Source of the DNA: Pseudomonas hamedanensis
Lineage (GTDB): Bacteria; Pseudomonadota; Gammaproteobacteria; Pseudomonadales; Pseudomonadaceae
Length of the DNA: 64,000 bases
Direction: 5' to 3'
Assembly (NCBI RefSeq): GCF_014268595.2
Contig: NZ_CP077091.1
Location: 2,564,501 to 2,628,500 of the forward strand
Positions 54,139 through 63,639 of this stretch are shown one piece after another. A model generated the notes under the pieces. The model saw only the letters and a list, made by a program, of their open reading frames with translations, ran no database searches and was not told the DNA's origin. Every line of letters begins with the position of its first letter. Position 1 is the stretch's first letter. The position numbers and the translations under genes are program-made.

Positions 54139-55026
54139 ATGTTCAGTCATCACGAACCGTCCCTGCCGCGCACTCAGGCAGCTCGCACCGAGCTCCCCGC
54201 CCGTGCCGGGCTGGGGCTCAAGACCGGGCACTTCCTTGAAGTGCTCGGCTCCATCCCCGACCTCGGTTTCTTCGAGGTCCACGCCGAAAACTACATGGTG
54301 GCCGGCGGCCCGTTTCATCATTTCCTCGGTTTGATCCGCGAACAGTACCCGTTGTCATTGCATGGCGTGGGGCTGTCGATCGGTGGCGAAGGTCCGCTCG
54401 ATACCGGGCATCTCCAACGCCTCGCCGAGCTGATCGAGCGCTATCAACCACAATCCTTTTCCGAACACCTGGCCTGGTCGAGCCATGGCCCGGTGTTTCT
54501 CAACGATCTGCTGCCACTGGCCTATGACACGCCAACGCTGAATCGCGTCTGCGCGCACATCGATCAGGTGCAGAACACTCTGAAACGCCCGATGTTGCTG
54601 GAGAACCCGGCGACCTATCTGGCATTTCGGGATTCAACCCTCGACGAGACGGACTTCATCAGCGAAGTGATCCGGCGCAGTGGCTGCGGCTTGCTGCTCG
54701 ACGTCAACAATGTCTACGTGTCGTGCGTCAACCATCAGCGTGATCCGCTGGCCTATCTCGACGCATTGCCGCTGCACGCCGTCGGCGAGATTCATATGGC
54801 CGGTTTCGCTGAAGATTGCGACAACCTCGGCGACCGCTTGCTGATCGACGACCACGGGGCGCCGGTCGATCAGGCAGTCTGGCGCCTGTATCGACAAGTG
54901 CTCGCGCGCATCGGCCCGGTGCCGACCCTGATCGAACGCGACAACCAGGTGCCAGCCTTCGACGTGTTGCTCGCCGAAGCGCAACAGGCCGAGGCGTTGT
55001 TGCGCCAGGCGGAGGGTGCACCATGA
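54139..55026 (+). CDS. bufB: DUF692 MNIO enzyme BufB
   Basis: A 295-residue multinuclear non-haem iron oxidative enzyme (DUF692), a TIM barrel that modifies Cys in the BufA precursor. Probable iron ligands are spread through [60 protein letters not shown] and LIERDNQVP, the usual order. The ATG at 54139 is preferred; a GTG three codons earlier is possible. It overlaps bufC by ATGA. Confidence 0.9.
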   Translation: MFSHHEPSLPRTQAARTELPARAGLGLKTGHFLEVLGSIPDLGFFEVHAENYMVAGGPFHHFLGLIREQYPLSLHGVGLSIGGEGPLDTGHLQRLAELIERYQPQSFSEHLAWSSHGPVFLNDLLPLAYDTPTLNRVCAHIDQVQNTLKRPMLLENPATYLAFRDSTLDETDFISEVIRRSGCGLLLDVNNVYVSCVNHQRDPLAYLDALPLHAVGEIHMAGFAEDCDNLGDRLLIDDHGAPVDQAVWRLYRQVLARIGPVPTLIERDNQVPAFDVLLAEAQQAEALLRQAEGAP

Positions 55027-55781
55027 GCCGGCAAGCGGCCTTCGCCGCCGCGCTGCTCGACGTAAAACGGCCGTGTCCGGATGGCTTGTGCAGCCACAAC
55101 GGTGCCGACCCTGCCAGCCGTTTCGCGGTGTATCGCAATAACGTGCACAGTTCGTTGGTCAACGCCTTGGCTGAGAGTTATCCGGTGGTGGTGCAGTTGG
55201 TCGGCGAAGAATTCTTCCGCGCCATGGCAGGCGTGTTTGTTCAACGCCAGCCACCGCAGAGTCCGCTGATGAGCCGTTACGGCGACGGATTTGCCGACTT
55301 CATCGCCGGCTTCGAACCGATCGCCGGCGTACCTTATGTCGCCGATGTTGCACGCCTTGAGCATCTGCGCACCCTCGCCTATCACGCCGCGGATGCGCAG
55401 CCCGTCCGGCCCGACGACATCAGCGCCGCCCTCGCCAGCCCGCGGGCCTTGAGCGATCTGTATCTGAGGCTTCATCCGTCCGTGCACACACTCGATTCCG
55501 CCTACGCGGTGGTCGCAATCTGGGCCGCACATCAGCAGGCGCAGACCCTGGCGGGGATTGGCCTCAATCAGGGTCAGCACGCCATGGTCCTGCGCAACGG
55601 ACTGGACGTGGAAGTGTTTGCCGTTGAAGCCGGCGCCACGATGTTTATCCGTCACCTGCTCAAGGGTCAGCCACTGCTCGCGGCGGTGGAAAACAGCCCG
55701 CCCTTCGACCTCGCACAGACCCTTGCCGTGCTGATTGCACACAACGCCATCGCTCGCCTGACTCACAAGGAATTGCCATGA
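55023..55781 (+). CDS. bufC: DUF2063 partner protein BufC
   Basis: A 252-residue protein of the DUF2063 family, whose N-terminal domain is a putative DNA-binding/RRE-like partner for the MNIO enzyme. [24 protein letters not shown] is the family signature (about residues 33-56), and [20 protein letters not shown] is in the C-terminal domain. In bufferin systems it delivers the precursor to BufB. The open frame extends 207 bases upstream, but the ATG overlapping the bufB stop is the clear start. Confidence 0.88.
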   Translation: MSRQAAFAAALLDVKRPCPDGLCSHNGADPASRFAVYRNNVHSSLVNALAESYPVVVQLVGEEFFRAMAGVFVQRQPPQSPLMSRYGDGFADFIAGFEPIAGVPYVADVARLEHLRTLAYHAADAQPVRPDDISAALASPRALSDLYLRLHPSVHTLDSAYAVVAIWAAHQQAQTLAGIGLNQGQHAMVLRNGLDVEVFAVEAGATMFIRHLLKGQPLLAAVENSPPFDLAQTLAVLIAHNAIARLTHKELP

Positions 55782-56254
55782 ACATTTTCATCCTGCGGGC
55801 CGTCGCGCTGCTGGAAAAAATCCCGCACAGCCTGATCGCTTTCATCGCCCGCTTCTCGATCGCCGCCGTGTTCTGGAAGTCCGGCCAAACCAAGGTCGAA
55901 GGACTGGCCATCGACCTGATCGACGGCACCTTTGAATTGGGCTGGCCTCGTTTGGCTGATTCGACGATTCCGCTGTTCCAGAGCGAATACAACCTGCCGC
56001 TGTTGTCACCCGAGATCGCGGCACACATGGCGGCGTTCGCCGAGCATGCTTTCCCCGTGCTGATTCTGATCGGCTTGGCCACACGGTTTTCGGCGCTCGC
56101 ATTGCTCGGCATGACCTTGGTCATTCAGCTGTTTGTCTATCCGGATGCTTATCCGACTCATGGCACCTGGGCGGCGGTGTTGCTGTACTTGATGACGACC
56201 GGGCCAGGCCGATTGTCGATAGATAATCTGATTGCCCGCCGATTCCAAGGCTGA
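55778..56254 (+). CDS. DoxX-family membrane protein of the buf operon
   Basis: A 158-residue integral membrane protein with four helices (around residues 15-35, 82-102, 105-120, 125-145). IARFSIAAVFWKSGQTKVEG and HAFPVLILIGLATRFSALAL fit DoxX/DUF417-type proteins. DoxX members accompany many DUF2282-DUF692-DUF2063 operons; a role in oxidant or electron supply to the modification is only a guess. ATGA overlap with bufC. Confidence 0.82.
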   Translation: MNIFILRAVALLEKIPHSLIAFIARFSIAAVFWKSGQTKVEGLAIDLIDGTFELGWPRLADSTIPLFQSEYNLPLLSPEIAAHMAAFAEHAFPVLILIGLATRFSALALLGMTLVIQLFVYPDAYPTHGTWAAVLLYLMTTGPGRLSIDNLIARRFQG

Positions 56255-56261
56255 CCTGAAT

Positions 56262-56350
56262 TGTAGGAGTGAGCCTGCTCGCGATAGCGGTGTGTCAGTC
56301 GATCAATTTTTTACTGATCCACCGCTATCGCGAGCAGGCTCACTCCTACA
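56262..56350. repeat. REP pair between convergent buf operon and lysR gene
   Basis: Arms TGTAGGAGTGAGCCTGCTCG and reverse complement, with inner pairing AGCGGTG / CACCGCT. Confidence 0.87.
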
Positions 56351-56362
56351 AAAAGATTGCTT

Positions 56363-57277
56363 TCAGCGCTGGAGTCGATCCAGCGCCTCGCCACTGCGCT
56401 TGAACCAGCCCATCAAATAATCCGCCAGCACCTGCGTGCGTTTCGGCAATCCGCCCTGATACGGATGCACCAGATACATCGGCATGCGCCGCGTCTGGAA
56501 ATCGCGCAGCAACCAGCGCAAGCGGCCGTCAGCCAGTTCCGTTTGCAACAGGTACGACGGCAATCGCGCAATGCCTGCACCGGACAACGCGGCTTTTTTC
56601 AGCAAGTTGTAATGGTTGCTGGCGAAAGGACCCGACACCCGCACCCGCAGCAATTCGTGCTGCTGGTGGTACAGCCACTCCTCTCGCCCACTGTAGTGGC
56701 TGTTGAGCAAGCAGCGGTGTTCGGCCAGTGCCTGCGGTGTCGCCGGTTCGCCGAAACGTTCGAGATAGGCCGGGCTGGCGCAGGTCATTTCATGCCAGGC
56801 CAGCAGGGGTTTGGCCACCAGCCGATCATCATTGGCCACCTCGGCGCGGATCGCCAGATCAAAACCGTCGCGGGACAGATCGCGGTAACTGTTGTTCAGC
56901 TCCAGTTCGATCTGCACCTCGGGATATTGCTGCGAAAACTCGAGCAACAAGCCATCGAAGAAGGTTTCACCCAGCGACACCGGAACGGTCATGCGCACCG
57001 GACCGGCCATGTCGTCTTTCAAGCGCGCCACGGCCTGTCGGGCGCGTTCGACCTGAACCACCAGCGCCTGAGCCTGCGGTAACAACGCCGCACCCGCTGC
57101 CGTGAGACTCAGTCGCCGGGTCGTGCGTTGCAGCAAAACCACGCTGAACTGCGCTTCGAGCTGACTGATGCGCTTGGACAACTGGCCCTTGCTGCAACCC
57201 AGTTGTTGCGCCGCCAACGTAAAGCTACCCGCCTCGATCAGCACGGCGAACGCGGCGAGATCATCCATTTCGCTCAT
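56363..57277 (-). CDS. LysR-family transcriptional regulator
   Basis: A 304-residue LysR regulator. The N-terminal HTH is FAVLIEAGSFTLAAQQLGCSKGQLSKRISQ (residues 9-38), where LGCSKGQLSKRI is the recognition helix. The effector domain carries VRMTVPVSLGETFFDGLL. The start MSEMDDLAAF is supported by GGAAA upstream. It is divergent from a small SDR gene 104 bp away, a layout in which the regulator normally controls the enzyme and itself. Confidence 0.88.
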   Translation of the reverse strand: MSEMDDLAAFAVLIEAGSFTLAAQQLGCSKGQLSKRISQLEAQFSVVLLQRTTRRLSLTAAGAALLPQAQALVVQVERARQAVARLKDDMAGPVRMTVPVSLGETFFDGLLLEFSQQYPEVQIELELNNSYRDLSRDGFDLAIRAEVANDDRLVAKPLLAWHEMTCASPAYLERFGEPATPQALAEHRCLLNSHYSGREEWLYHQQHELLRVRVSGPFASNHYNLLKKAALSGAGIARLPSYLLQTELADGRLRWLLRDFQTRRMPMYLVHPYQGGLPKRTQVLADYLMGWFKRSGEALDRLQR

Positions 57278-57381
57278 CGATTGTTTCCATTTGAAAACCA
57301 AAGGTTGCCTATTAGTGCGCTTATCCGCAGGAAAAACCACTCTAGACTGAAGCCTCGTTCAATCACTTGGGGTACAGCTCG

Positions 57382-57981
57382 ATGAAGATTCTGTTGATAG
57401 GCGCCAACGGCACCATCGGTTCGGCGGTGGACAAAGAATTGTCGCAACGTCACGAAGTCATTCGCATCGGCCGCAACAGCGGCGACTTGCGGGTGGATAT
57501 CAGCGACAGCGCATCAATCCGCGAGCTGTTCGAACAGACCGGCAAATTCGATGCGCTGGTCTGCACGGCGGGCAACGTCACCTTCGCAGCACTGGACGAG
57601 ATGACTGAAGACAGCTTCGCCCTCGGCCTGAAAGACAAGCTGATGGGTCAGGTCAACTTGCTGCTGATCGGTCGCGAATTTGCCAACGACGGCGCCTCGT
57701 TCACCTTCACCACCGGCGTACTCAGCCATGATCCGATTCGCAGCGGTGCATCGGCAGCCTTGGTCAATGGCGCCCTCGACAGCTTCGTGCGCGCAGCCGC
57801 CATTGAACTGCCACGCGGCCTGCGGGTGAACTCGGTCAGCCCGACTGTTCTAACCGAAGCCCTGGGCAAATACGCGCCTTATTTCCGCGGCTTCAAGCCG
57901 GTTCCTGCGGCGGAAGTCGCGTTGGCCTACGCCAAGAGTGTCGAAGGCCTGCAGACAGGTCAGACGCTTCACGTGGGCTAA
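57382..57981 (+). CDS. Short-chain dehydrogenase/reductase
   Basis: A 199-residue short SDR. The cofactor loop is LLIGANGTIGSAVDKEL (residues 4-20; GxNGTIG form), followed by IRIGRNSGDLRVDIS and the conserved CTAGNV. The usual catalytic YxxxK is replaced: the corresponding segment SGASAALVNGALDSFV has no Tyr or Lys, so activity or substrate use may differ. A Ser is present in FTTGVLSHD. Partner of the divergent LysR. Substrate unknown. Confidence 0.83.
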   Translation: MKILLIGANGTIGSAVDKELSQRHEVIRIGRNSGDLRVDISDSASIRELFEQTGKFDALVCTAGNVTFAALDEMTEDSFALGLKDKLMGQVNLLLIGREFANDGASFTFTTGVLSHDPIRSGASAALVNGALDSFVRAAAIELPRGLRVNSVSPTVLTEALGKYAPYFRGFKPVPAAEVALAYAKSVEGLQTGQTLHVG

Positions 57982-58040
57982 GCCCTTGTGATGAACGGTC
58001 AGGCTGCGTAACGTGGCGACACTTGTCTGGAGAACCAAAG

Positions 58041-58694
58041 ATGCGTGTCGCCCGTTCGTTAGTCCTCGTTGCCCTGCTGCCGATGTTTGCCGCCTGCCAA
58101 TTGTTCGACGGCCAGCGCGAAAGCGTTTCACATGCCGGGCAGACGCGGATGCAGGGGCAGTTGACCGCCGCTGACGGCAAACTGGTGTTCCAGCCATGTC
58201 AGGATCAGCGCCAACTGGTGGTCAATGACAGCGGCGGCACCAGTATCCTGCAAGAGGCTGCGATCCTCGCCGACGAGCAGGGCAAACTGTTTGCCGATGT
58301 GCGCGGCAAGGTATCTGGTGATCGCCTCGACCTGAGCCAGTTGTATCGCGTCGAACGCTCGGGCACGGCGTGCGATGACCCCAATTTCAAACTGCTGATC
58401 CTGCGTGCCGCCGGCCATGGCCCGGAATGGAATGTGAAGGTCAGCGGCAAAGGCATGGTCATCGACCGCGAGGGCCAGCCGCCGCTCGCCGTGCCGTATG
58501 TGGAAGAACAACTGGGCGACGGCCGCTTCAATCTGAGCAGCGAAGCCAACGACCAGCGCATCGAATTGTGGGTCGCGCCGCAGCGTTGCGTCGACAGCAG
58601 CACCGGCAGCGTGCAGCACATGAGCGCAGAACTGCGTATCGACGGTCAGGTGCAGCGCGGTTGCGGCTATTTCGGCGGCGCGCGTAACGACTGA
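58041..58694 (+). CDS. Lipoprotein of the COG3650 type
   Basis: A 217-residue exported lipoprotein. The signal peptide MRVARSLVLVALLPMFAAC ends in lipobox MFAAC. The mature part is beta-rich with three further Cys residues in FQPCQDQ, TACDDP and QRCVDSS plus RGCGYFGGA, and looks like the META/COG3650 envelope-stress lipoproteins. Function unknown. CTGGAG is eight bases upstream of the ATG. Confidence 0.75.
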   Translation: MRVARSLVLVALLPMFAACQLFDGQRESVSHAGQTRMQGQLTAADGKLVFQPCQDQRQLVVNDSGGTSILQEAAILADEQGKLFADVRGKVSGDRLDLSQLYRVERSGTACDDPNFKLLILRAAGHGPEWNVKVSGKGMVIDREGQPPLAVPYVEEQLGDGRFNLSSEANDQRIELWVAPQRCVDSSTGSVQHMSAELRIDGQVQRGCGYFGGARND

Positions 58695-58728
58695 TCGTTT
58701 TTCCCCCACGGATCCGGTCGCGGCGGCT

Positions 58729-58734
58729 TATAAT
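58729..58734 (+). promoter_or_regulatory. Candidate -10 element for the COG2509 gene
   Basis: A perfect TATAAT sits inside a GGCGGC/GCCGCC inverted repeat (58722-58741), about 57 bp before the gene. No matching -35 was seen, so it is a tentative call. Confidence 0.35.
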
Positions 58735-58790
58735 CGCCGCCTTCAAACGCCCTGGCGCAGTTGTGCGCCCCGCGAATCCGGATCCCCGCC

Positions 58791-60404
58791 ATGTTACGAA
58801 TCACTGAACTCAAGCTGCCAATCGACCATCCCGAAGAAGACCTGCGCGCCGCCATCGTGCAACGCTTGGGCATCGCCAGCGATGACTTGCTCGATTTCAC
58901 CTTGTTCAAGCGCAGCTACGACGCGCGCAAAAAGTCCTCCGAACTGTGCTTCATCTACACCATCGACCTCAACGTACGCGACGAGGCCAAGGTGTTGGGC
59001 AAGTTCGCCGACGACCGTAACGTCAATGTGGCGCCGGATGTCAGCTACAAATTCGTCGGTCAGGCACCGAGCGATCCGGGCCAGCGGCCGATTGTCGTCG
59101 GTTTCGGCCCGTGCGGGATCTTCGCCGGGTTGCTGCTGGCGCAAATGGGCTTCAAGCCGATCATCCTCGAGCGCGGCACCGAAGTGCGCCAGCGCACCAA
59201 GGACACCTGGGGACTGTGGCGCAAAAGCGTGCTCAACCCCGAGTCCAATGTGCAATTCGGCGAAGGCGGCGCGGGGACGTTTTCCGACGGCAAGCTGTAT
59301 AGCCAGATCAAGGACCCTAAGTTTCTCGGTCGCAAAGTCCTGCACGAATTCGTCAAGGCCGGCGCGCCGGAAGAAATCCTCTACGTCAGCAAGCCGCACA
59401 TCGGTACGTTCCGCCTGACCGGCATGGTCGAAAACATGCGCGAGCAGATCCGTGAGATGGGCGGTGAAGTACGTTTTCAGGAGCGCGTCACCGACGTGTT
59501 GATCGAAGACGGCCAACTGGTCGGCGTGCAACTGGCCAGCGGCGAAACCCTGCATTCGAAACACGTGGTCCTGGCCCTCGGCCACAGCGCCCGCGACACC
59601 TTCCGCATGCTCCACAGCCGTGGTGTGTTCATGGAAGCCAAGCCGTTTTCGGTGGGTTTCCGCATCGAACACCCGCAATCGCTGATCGACCGTGCGCGAC
59701 TGGGCAAATACGCCGGCCACCCGAAACTGGGCGCTGCCGACTACAAACTGGTACACCACGCCAAGAACGGCCGCTCGGTCTACAGCTTCTGCATGTGCCC
59801 GGGCGGCACTGTGGTGGCGGCGACGTCCGAGCCGAACCGCGTGGTCACCAACGGCATGAGCCAATACTCGCGTAACGAGCGCAATGCCAACTCCGGCATC
59901 GTCGTTGGCATCACCCCGGAAGTCGATTATCCGGGCGGCCCGCTCGCCGGGATCGAGTTGCAGGAACGTCTGGAGTCCCACGCCTTCATCCTTGGCGGCA
60001 GCGACTACAAAGCCCCGGCGCAACTGGTCGGCGACTTCATCAACGACATTCCTTCGACCGAACTGGGTGAAGTCGAGCCGTCGTACAAACCGGGCGTCGC
60101 CCTGGGCGACCTGGCGTTGGCGCTGCCGGACTTCGCGATCGAAGCGATTCGTGAAGCGTTGCCGGCGTTCGAAAAGCAGATTCGCGGCTACTCGCTGCAC
60201 GATGCGGTACTGACCGGGATCGAGACACGCACCTCCTCGCCGCTGCGCATCACGCGTAACGAGTCGCTGCAGAGCATGAACGTCAAGGGCCTGTTCCCGG
60301 CCGGCGAAGGCGCAGGCTATGCCGGCGGGATTCTTTCGGCGGGCGTGGACGGGATCCGGATTGCCGAGGCAGTGGCCCGGGATTTCCTCGGTCTCACTGA
60401 CTGA
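58791..60404 (+). CDS. FAD-dependent dehydrogenase (COG2509)
   Basis: A 537-residue flavoprotein. The N-terminal ~85 residues form a small alpha/beta domain, then the FAD-binding Rossmann motif VVGFGPCGIFAGLLLAQMG (about 102-120), FGEGGAGTFSDGKLY and the C-terminal FAD motif GLFPAGEGAGYAGGILSAGVDGIRIAEAV. This matches the uncharacterised COG2509 group common in Pseudomonas; the substrate is unknown. Start chosen at MLRITELKLP, removing a 10-residue leader. Confidence 0.82.
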   Translation: MLRITELKLPIDHPEEDLRAAIVQRLGIASDDLLDFTLFKRSYDARKKSSELCFIYTIDLNVRDEAKVLGKFADDRNVNVAPDVSYKFVGQAPSDPGQRPIVVGFGPCGIFAGLLLAQMGFKPIILERGTEVRQRTKDTWGLWRKSVLNPESNVQFGEGGAGTFSDGKLYSQIKDPKFLGRKVLHEFVKAGAPEEILYVSKPHIGTFRLTGMVENMREQIREMGGEVRFQERVTDVLIEDGQLVGVQLASGETLHSKHVVLALGHSARDTFRMLHSRGVFMEAKPFSVGFRIEHPQSLIDRARLGKYAGHPKLGAADYKLVHHAKNGRSVYSFCMCPGGTVVAATSEPNRVVTNGMSQYSRNERNANSGIVVGITPEVDYPGGPLAGIELQERLESHAFILGGSDYKAPAQLVGDFINDIPSTELGEVEPSYKPGVALGDLALALPDFAIEAIREALPAFEKQIRGYSLHDAVLTGIETRTSSPLRITRNESLQSMNVKGLFPAGEGAGYAGGILSAGVDGIRIAEAVARDFLGLTD

Positions 60405-60415
60405 TACATAACCCT

Positions 60416-60505
60416 TGTAGGAGTGAGCCTGCTCGCGATAGCGGTGATTCAGTCAACATCGATGCTGAATATTATTGCGCTATCGCGAGCAGGCTCACTC
60501 CTACA
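60416..60505. repeat. REP pair between convergent COG2509 and cysteine-synthase-like genes
   Basis: Arms TGTAGGAGTGAGCCTGCTCG and reverse complement with a ~40-bp AT-richer centre. Confidence 0.87.
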
Positions 60506-60520
60506 TTTGATTTCGGTGTG

Positions 60521-61615
60521 TCAGATATTGGCGCGCAGCACCGAAGGCGGCAGCGCCTCCCCGCGCTCGGCACTCGCCGCCACCGCTTCGATCAAATCGC
60601 TTAGCTCATACCCCTGCGCCTTCAACCATTTCTGGTCGTAATACGTATCCGCATACCGTTCGCCGCCATCGCACAGAATCGCCACGATCGACCCCGACTC
60701 TCCCGCCGCTTTCATCTGCTGCGCCGCCATCAGCGCGCCGATCAGATTGGTCCCGCTCGATCCACCGACATGCCGCCCGAGGCGCTGCGCCAGATAGTGC
60801 ATGGCGGCCAGGGACAAGGCATCCGGCACCTTGACCATCGCATCGATCACCTTGGGCAAAAACGACGCCTCCACCCGCGGCCGGCCGATGCCTTCAATGC
60901 GTGAGCCGCAGTCGAGTCGCAGGCTGGCGTCGCCTGTCTGGTAAAAATCGAAGAACACCGAACGCTCGGCGTCGGCGCACAGCACGCGGGTGCAGTGCTG
61001 GCGATAGCGCACGTAACGACCGAGGGTCGCGGTGGTGCCGCCGGTGCCCGGGCTGGAAATCAGCCAGCTCGGTTCCGGGTGTTTTTCATAGCGCATCTGC
61101 TGAAAGATGGACTCGGCAATGTTGTTGTTCGCTCGCCAGTCGGTGGCGCGCTCGGCGTAGGTGAACTGGTCGATGAAATGCCCGCCGTGCTCGCGTGCCA
61201 GACGCTCGGACTCGGCGTAGATCTGCGTCGGATCGTTCACCAGATGGCTTTGGCCGCCGTAAAAGGCGATCTGGGCAATCTTCTCTTTCGATGTGGTCGC
61301 CGGCATCACCGCAATGAACGGCAGGCCAAGCATGCGGGCGAAGTACGCCTCGGAAATCGCCGTCGAGCCGCTGGATGCCTCGATCACCGGCGCGCCAGGC
61401 TTCAGCCAGCCGTTACACAGCGCATAGAGGAACAGCGAACGCGCCAGGCGATGCTTGAGGCTTCCGGTCGGATGGCTGGACTCGTCCTTGAAATACAGTT
61501 CGATGCCCGCAAAACCCGGCAGCGGCAAGGGAATCAGGTGGGTGTCGGCGCTGCGCTGGAAGTCCGCTTCGATGATGCGGATGGCTTCGCGGGCCCACTG
61601 TCGGTTGTCGCTCAT
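60521..61615 (-). CDS. PLP-dependent cysteine-synthase-like enzyme
   Basis: A 364-residue fold-type II PLP enzyme. The PLP lysine lies in [11 protein letters not shown] (K54), the substrate loop is [19 protein letters not shown], and the phosphate-binding loop is [19 protein letters not shown]. Similar to cysteine synthase / cystathionine beta-synthase catalytic domains, but it lacks the C-terminal CBS pair; the substrate is not known. The start [10 protein letters not shown] is preferred because the 39 upstream residues look like untranslated leader. Confidence 0.8.
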   Translation of the reverse strand: MSDNRQWAREAIRIIEADFQRSADTHLIPLPLPGFAGIELYFKDESSHPTGSLKHRLARSLFLYALCNGWLKPGAPVIEASSGSTAISEAYFARMLGLPFIAVMPATTSKEKIAQIAFYGGQSHLVNDPTQIYAESERLAREHGGHFIDQFTYAERATDWRANNNIAESIFQQMRYEKHPEPSWLISSPGTGGTTATLGRYVRYRQHCTRVLCADAERSVFFDFYQTGDASLRLDCGSRIEGIGRPRVEASFLPKVIDAMVKVPDALSLAAMHYLAQRLGRHVGGSSGTNLIGALMAAQQMKAAGESGSIVAILCDGGERYADTYYDQKWLKAQGYELSDLIEAVAASAERGEALPPSVLRANI

Positions 61616-61865
61616 GGTTTGGGTTCTCGTTGGATCAGGCAGGAGGTTGAACTCCTCGAAAGGCTTGTCCGTCAGCTTAGGAAAAAACCTATAGCCCGCA
61701 AAGATACAGCTGAGTCTCAATATGTCAGGCAACTGCTAGGCTCAGCGTGGCCGGGGCTAGACGGCTTGTAACGCTATATAACAAAAAAGAATATAACTTT
61801 TGTTTTAACAACTAACGGTACGGGTTAGGGTGTTGCACCTTTTGACTATTCGATGGAGAGCGACC

Positions 61866-63053
61866 TTGCCTCTGCGTAGCACTTTCACGCGTTTCTTTCA
61901 GTTGGAAGCTGCCAGCGGTCTGTTATTGATCGCCGCAGCCATCCTCGCGCTGATTATCAACAACTCACCACTGTCGTGGCTGTACACCGGCCTGCTCGAC
62001 ACCCCGGTGGTGGCGCAGATCGGTGCGTTGAAAATCGCCAAGCCCCTGCTGCTGTGGATCAACGATGGCCTGATGGCGATGTTCTTCCTGCTCATCGGTC
62101 TGGAGGTCAAACGCGAGGTGCTCGACGGCCAGCTGTCCAAGCCCTCGCAGATTGTCCTGCCCGGTGCAGCGGCCATCGGCGGCATGCTGGTGCCGGCGCT
62201 GATCTATTGGTTCCTCAACCGCGACAACCCCGCTGCCCTTAGCGGCTGGGCGATCCCGACCGCCACCGACATCGCCTTCGCCCTCGGCGTGCTGGCCCTG
62301 CTCGGCAAGCGCGTGCCGGTATCGCTGAAGCTGTTCCTGATGACGCTGGCGATCATCGATGACCTCGGTGCCATCGTGATCATCGCGATTTTCTACTCCG
62401 GCGAATTGTCGACCCTGTCCCTGGGCCTGGCAGCGGCCTGCATTGCCGCGCTGGTGGCGATGAACCGGCTCGGCGTGGTCAAGCTCGGGCCGTACATGAT
62501 CATCGGCCTGATCCTCTGGGTCTGTGTACTCAAGAGCGGCGTCCATGCCACGCTGGCCGGCGTGACCCTGGCCTTCTGCATTCCGCTGCGCACGAAAAAC
62601 GCCGAACCGTCGCCACTGCTGACCCTCGAACACGCGCTGCACCCATGGGTCGCCTACGGCATTCTGCCGCTGTTCGCCTTCGCCAACGCCGGCCTGTCGC
62701 TGAGCGGCGTCACCGTCGAAAGCTTCACCCACGACGTACCGATGGGCATCGCCATTGGCCTGCTGCTGGGCAAAACCATCGGCGTCTTCGGCCTGACCTG
62801 GCTGGCGGTGAAGATCGGCATCGCCGCCCTGCCCCAAGGCGCCAACTGGGGCCAGATCCTCGGCGTGGCAATCCTCTGCGGCATCGGCTTCACCATGAGC
62901 CTGTTCGTCGGCTCGCTGGCTTTTGAACCGGGCGTGAGCGATTACGCCGGCATGGACCGAATGGGCATTCTTACCGGCTCGATTCTGGCGGCGGTGATTG
63001 GGTATGTGGTGACGGCGGTGGCGAGTCGCAGGGGTACGACACAAACTTCCTGA
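61866..63053 (+). CDS. nhaA: Na+/H+ antiporter NhaA
   Basis: A 395-residue inner-membrane Na+/H+ antiporter with twelve helices for pH and sodium homeostasis. Key motifs are [20 protein letters not shown] (Asp of helix 4) and [16 protein letters not shown] with the ion-binding Asp pair. [18 protein letters not shown] and [12 protein letters not shown] are further family matches. The start is a TTG with GGAGAG five bases upstream; the ATG-less upstream frame adds 12 residues without support. AT-rich sequence with TATATAAC lies upstream. Confidence 0.92.
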   Translation: MPLRSTFTRFFQLEAASGLLLIAAAILALIINNSPLSWLYTGLLDTPVVAQIGALKIAKPLLLWINDGLMAMFFLLIGLEVKREVLDGQLSKPSQIVLPGAAAIGGMLVPALIYWFLNRDNPAALSGWAIPTATDIAFALGVLALLGKRVPVSLKLFLMTLAIIDDLGAIVIIAIFYSGELSTLSLGLAAACIAALVAMNRLGVVKLGPYMIIGLILWVCVLKSGVHATLAGVTLAFCIPLRTKNAEPSPLLTLEHALHPWVAYGILPLFAFANAGLSLSGVTVESFTHDVPMGIAIGLLLGKTIGVFGLTWLAVKIGIAALPQGANWGQILGVAILCGIGFTMSLFVGSLAFEPGVSDYAGMDRMGILTGSILAAVIGYVVTAVASRRGTTQTS

Positions 63054-63075
63054 GGTTTATTGTGGCTAACGTCAT

Positions 63076-63098
63076 AGCCCCTCAACAGACGAGGGGCT
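63076..63098 (+). terminator. Possible terminator after nhaA
   Basis: Inverted repeat AGCCCCTC-AACAGAC-GAGGGGCT, 23 bp past the nhaA stop, with a weak T tract. Confidence 0.55.
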
Positions 63099-63173
63099 TG
63101 GCTATAAACCTTGCAAATGTGCTGATTATTGTGGACGTCGATCATCTACTCAGCGCAGCGTTGGGAGTATTTC

Positions 63174-63443
63174 ATGTCGCGCAATTCACCAAAACGCATC
63201 ATGACAGACGATCAGATTGCCGCGCAGGAGTCGCGAATACCGGCCCTCGCCTCTAAGGCCTTCAGCCATGCCTATCGCATTGCGCTCGCAAATGGCGCAG
63301 CGATACTCGTGGTTAGAGATGATCTATTACTCGAAGTGACTAAAGAGACCTCCGTCGTTTTGCGCTCGGCCGGTGCCTTTGGCAAACTTAAAAGTGGCAC
63401 CCGTTTGCGCATCAAAAAGTACCCCCAATCGACATTTGACTGA
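63174..63443 (+). CDS. Small protein of unknown function upstream of the bacteriocin gene
   Basis: An 89-residue soluble basic protein beginning MSRNSPKRIMTDDQIAAQ with GGGAG upstream. ALASKAFSHAYRIALANGAA is a likely helix; AILVVRDDLLLEVTKET and TRLRIKKYPQ look like strands. No recognised domain. Its position before an S-type pyocin-like gene on the same strand suggests a linked role, but immunity proteins normally follow the toxin gene, so this is uncertain. Confidence 0.65.
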   Translation: MSRNSPKRIMTDDQIAAQESRIPALASKAFSHAYRIALANGAAILVVRDDLLLEVTKETSVVLRSAGAFGKLKSGTRLRIKKYPQSTFD

Positions 63444-63639
63444 GGCTTTCTGCTTCAGGCCAAGCCGACTTCGAGCGATCAATGTGAAGCGGTCGCCCTC
63501 ACCTCAATGCGTCGCCTCCGCTCTTATCGAACAATCCCCACGTCTTTAGCGACGCGTCCTACAGCCACGCTTTCCCCGCTTCGATAACGTCGTGCAGCCC
63601 CTTTCCAAGGGCTGTCGATGGTGAACGAAGGGACGATCA
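63444..63639 (+). other. Bacteriocin gene upstream region
   Basis: About 195 bp without a gene. CAGCCC-CTTTCCAA-GGGCTG at 63595-63614 forms a small hairpin just before the ribosome site. No LexA box or clear PrtN-type P-box was seen. Confidence 0.45.

Noticed and set aside
54816..55022. N-terminal extension of the DUF2063 gene
   Set aside because: It lies wholly inside bufB in another frame, is Arg/Pro-rich, and the ATG overlapping the bufB stop is the natural start.
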